Shown here in pieces: positions 11,554 through 13,131 of a DNA stretch of 13,131 nt. Within the stretch, counting starts at the first letter, position 1. Each line of letters starts with the position of its first letter. A program made the translations under genes and the position numbers. The notes under the pieces are model-generated. The model saw only the letters and a program-made list of their open reading frames with translations. It made no database searches and was not told where the DNA came from. The stretch comes from Nocardioides sp. (GTDB taxonomy: Bacteria; Actinomycetota; Actinomycetes; Propionibacteriales; Nocardioidaceae): contig JAHEXO010000012.1 of NCBI GenBank assembly GCA_023252065.1, positions 1-13,131 of the forward strand. Direction: 5' to 3'.

Positions 11554-13131
11554 ATGACGAGCACCACCGCGCCCGGGACCCCTGTCAGCACTCGCGATTT
11601 CGACACCATCGGCGTCGTCGGGCTGGGCACCATGGGAGCCGGCATCGCCGAGGTCTTCGCCCGCAACGGCTTCTCCGTGATCGGTGTCGAGGTCACCGAG
11701 GACGCCGTCGAGCGCGGCCGCCAGCACCTCGAGCACTCCACCGGCCGTGCGGTGGCGCGCGGGAAGCTGAGCGAGGAGGACCAGGCGGCATTGATCGACC
11801 GGGTGTCGTTCTCGACGTCCCTGAAGGACCTGGCCGAGGCCGACTTCGTGGTCGAGGCGGTCGTGGAGTCGCTCGAGGTCAAGAAGTCGATCTTCCGCGA
11901 CCTCGAGGGCATCGTGAAGCCCGAGGCGATCCTGGCCACCAACACCTCGAGCCTGAGCGTCACCGAGATCTCGACCGCCAACCTCCACCCGGGCCGCGTC
12001 ATCGGCGTCCACTTCTTCAACCCGGCCCCGGTGCAGAACCTGGTCGAGATCATCCGCACCGTCGTCACCGAGCCCGAGGTGCTCGACGACGTGAAGGCAC
12101 TGGTCGCCCGGCTCGGCAAGAGCCCGGTGATCTGTGGTGACCGGGCCGGCTTCATCGCGAACACCCTGCTGTTCGGCTACCTCAACCACGCGGTCTCGAT
12201 GTACGAGGGCCGGTTCGCGACCCGCGAGGACATCGACGCCGCCATGCGGTTCGGCTGCGGCTACCCGATGGGCCCGCTGGCGCTGCTCGACCTGATCGGC
12301 CTCGACACGGCGTACGAGATCCTCGACACGATGTACAAGCAGGGTCGCGACCGCCTGCACGCGCCGGCCCCGATCCTCAAGCAGCTGGTCACGGCGGGGA
12401 TGCTCGGCCGCAAGACCGGCCGCGGCTTCTACACCTACGAGGGCCCCGACAGCCCGGTCGTGGTCGCCGACGCGCACACGCCCGACGCCACCCACCCGCC
12501 GCAGCTGCGCCGGCCGATCTCGACGGTCGGCGTCGTCGGCACCGGCACCATGGCGACCGGCATCGTCGAGGTCTTCGCCAAGGCCGGGTTCGACGTCACT
12601 TACGTCGGGCGCTCGGACGCCAGGGTCGACGCGGTCCGCACTGCGATCGAGCGCTCGCTCGACAAGGCGATCCAGCGCGGCAAGCTCGAGGAGCCGGCCA
12701 AGTCCGAGGCGCTGTCGCACCTCACCGGCACCACGAAGCTCGACGACCTCGCGTCCGTCGACATCGTGATCGAGGCGATCGCGGAGGACCTCGCGGTCAA
12801 GACCACCCTCTTCGAGAACCTCGACGAGATCTGCAAGCCCGGTGCGATCCTGGCCACGACCACCAGCAGCCTGCCGATCATCTCGTGCGCCAAGTCCACC
12901 AACCGCCCGCAGGACGTCATCGGCATGCACTTCTTCAACCCCGCGCCGGTGATGAGGCTGGTGGAAGTCGTCTCGACAGTCACCACCTCCGACGACGTGG
13001 CCGAGACGGTGCTGGCGCTGTGCGACCAGGTGGGCAAGGTCGCGGTCTCGTGCGGCGACCGCGCCGGCTTCATCGTGAACGCGCTGCTGTTCCCCTACCT
13101 CAACGACGCGGTCAAGATGCTCGAGGCCCAC
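11554..13131 (+). CDS. Tandem-fused 3-hydroxyacyl-CoA dehydrogenase (3' end outside window)
   Basis: 526 residues up to the window edge, no stop; the full protein is probably about 590. It reads as two head-to-tail 3-hydroxyacyl-CoA (3-hydroxybutyryl-CoA) dehydrogenases, NAD(P)-dependent enzymes of beta-oxidation and butyrate/ethylmalonyl-CoA metabolism. Copy 1: Rossmann motif GVVGLGTMGAG (20-30); predicted catalytic set S132 (NTSS), H153 (HFFNP), E165 (NLVEII) and N203 (FIAN), at the spacing of human HADH S137/H158/E170/N208; then the 3HCDH C-terminal domain with FGCGYPMGPLALLDLIGLD and GRKTGRGFYTY (to about 305). A linker of ~20 residues follows. Copy 2: GVVGTGTMATG (326-336, third Gly replaced by Ala), S438 in TTSS (Asn replaced by Thr), H459, E471, N509. 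Both copies keep the catalytic residues. Such double proteins are known in actinobacteria, so this is not a cloning artefact. No thiolase or hydratase domain, so not FadB/FadJ. Confidence 0.92.
   Translation, partial: MTSTTAPGTPVSTRDFDTIGVVGLGTMGAGIAEVFARNGFSVIGVEVTEDAVERGRQHLEHSTGRAVARGKLSEEDQAALIDRVSFSTSLKDLAEADFVVEAVVESLEVKKSIFRDLEGIVKPEAILATNTSSLSVTEISTANLHPGRVIGVHFFNPAPVQNLVEIIRTVVTEPEVLDDVKALVARLGKSPVICGDRAGFIANTLLFGYLNHAVSMYEGRFATREDIDAAMRFGCGYPMGPLALLDLIGLDTAYEILDTMYKQGRDRLHAPAPILKQLVTAGMLGRKTGRGFYTYEGPDSPVVVADAHTPDATHPPQLRRPISTVGVVGTGTMATGIVEVFAKAGFDVTYVGRSDARVDAVRTAIERSLDKAIQRGKLEEPAKSEALSHLTGTTKLDDLASVDIVIEAIAEDLAVKTTLFENLDEICKPGAILATTTSSLPIISCAKSTNRPQDVIGMHFFNPAPVMRLVEVVSTVTTSDDVAETVLALCDQVGKVAVSCGDRAGFIVNALLFPYLNDAVKMLEAH

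Noticed and set aside
11425..13131. Minus-strand open frame of 568 codons opposite the dehydrogenase gene
   Set aside because: Antisense shadow: the plus strand encodes two well-defined 3-hydroxyacyl-CoA dehydrogenase copies with all motifs; the minus product has no recognisable domain and the DNA repeats reflect the duplicated domain.
1..13131. CRISPR array, tRNA genes, insertion sequences, integrase or toxin-antitoxin pair
   Set aside because: Looked for spaced direct repeats, cloverleaf/GGTTC patterns, transposase or integrase motifs and small overlapping gene pairs; none found beyond the REP-like repeats and the coupled DUF genes.

Overview
The window is a strongly GC-rich stretch of ordinary-looking chromosome. 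The likely source is an actinobacterium, probably of the Nocardioides/Propionibacteriales type. This is inferred from the high G+C wobble positions, the GTG starts, an actinobacterial-type NucS, a dedicated ethylmalonyl-CoA mutase, a PPK2 close to the mycobacterial form, and several starts with no Shine-Dalgarno but a TANNNT hexamer just upstream. No tRNA, rRNA, CRISPR array, transposase or phage gene is visible.

Layout. The 3' part of an ethylmalonyl-CoA mutase (1-1358) meets a MarR regulator (1360-1857, minus) tail to tail. The MarR gene is divergent from an FMN-dependent NADH-azoreductase-like flavoprotein (1976-2632). The AT-rich gap between them holds two related palindromes 30 bp apart, so this is probably a self-regulated quinone/electrophile-stress pair. 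A polyphosphate kinase 2 (2772-3632) follows and converges with a minus-strand cluster: DUF952 membrane protein (5144-5746), DUF427 protein (4654-5151) and Gfo/Idh/MocA oxidoreductase (3642-4631). Divergent from that cluster is a histidine phosphatase (about 5795-6385) whose catalytic N-terminus has no ATG, GTG or TTG start.

A TetR regulator (6382-6996, minus) and a DHA2-type MFS exporter (7100-8647, plus) form a classic divergent efflux pair. Two 19-bp operators (16 of 19 identical) overlay the exporter promoter. After the exporter comes a roughly 300-bp non-coding stretch with a terminator-like palindrome nested inside an inverted pair of REP-like repeats. It is followed by a stomatin-like SPFH protein (8951-9844), the mismatch endonuclease NucS (9848-10537, minus), a divergent D-amino-acid-oxidase-type flavoenzyme (10575-11486), and a 3-hydroxyacyl-CoA dehydrogenase made of two fused catalytic copies that runs off the right edge (11554-13131).

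How the genes work together. Two regulator/target pairs (MarR-azoreductase and TetR-MFS) are self-contained stress or efflux modules. The mutase at the left edge and the hydroxyacyl-CoA dehydrogenase at the right edge could both serve the ethylmalonyl-CoA or butyryl-CoA pathway, but they are about 10 kb apart and unlinked here. I see no convincing new multi-gene system. The most interesting points are the missing canonical start of the phosphatase, the Asp-to-Gly change in the PPK2 Walker A loop, the paired operators, and the structured non-coding spots at 2651-2696 and 8666-8847.
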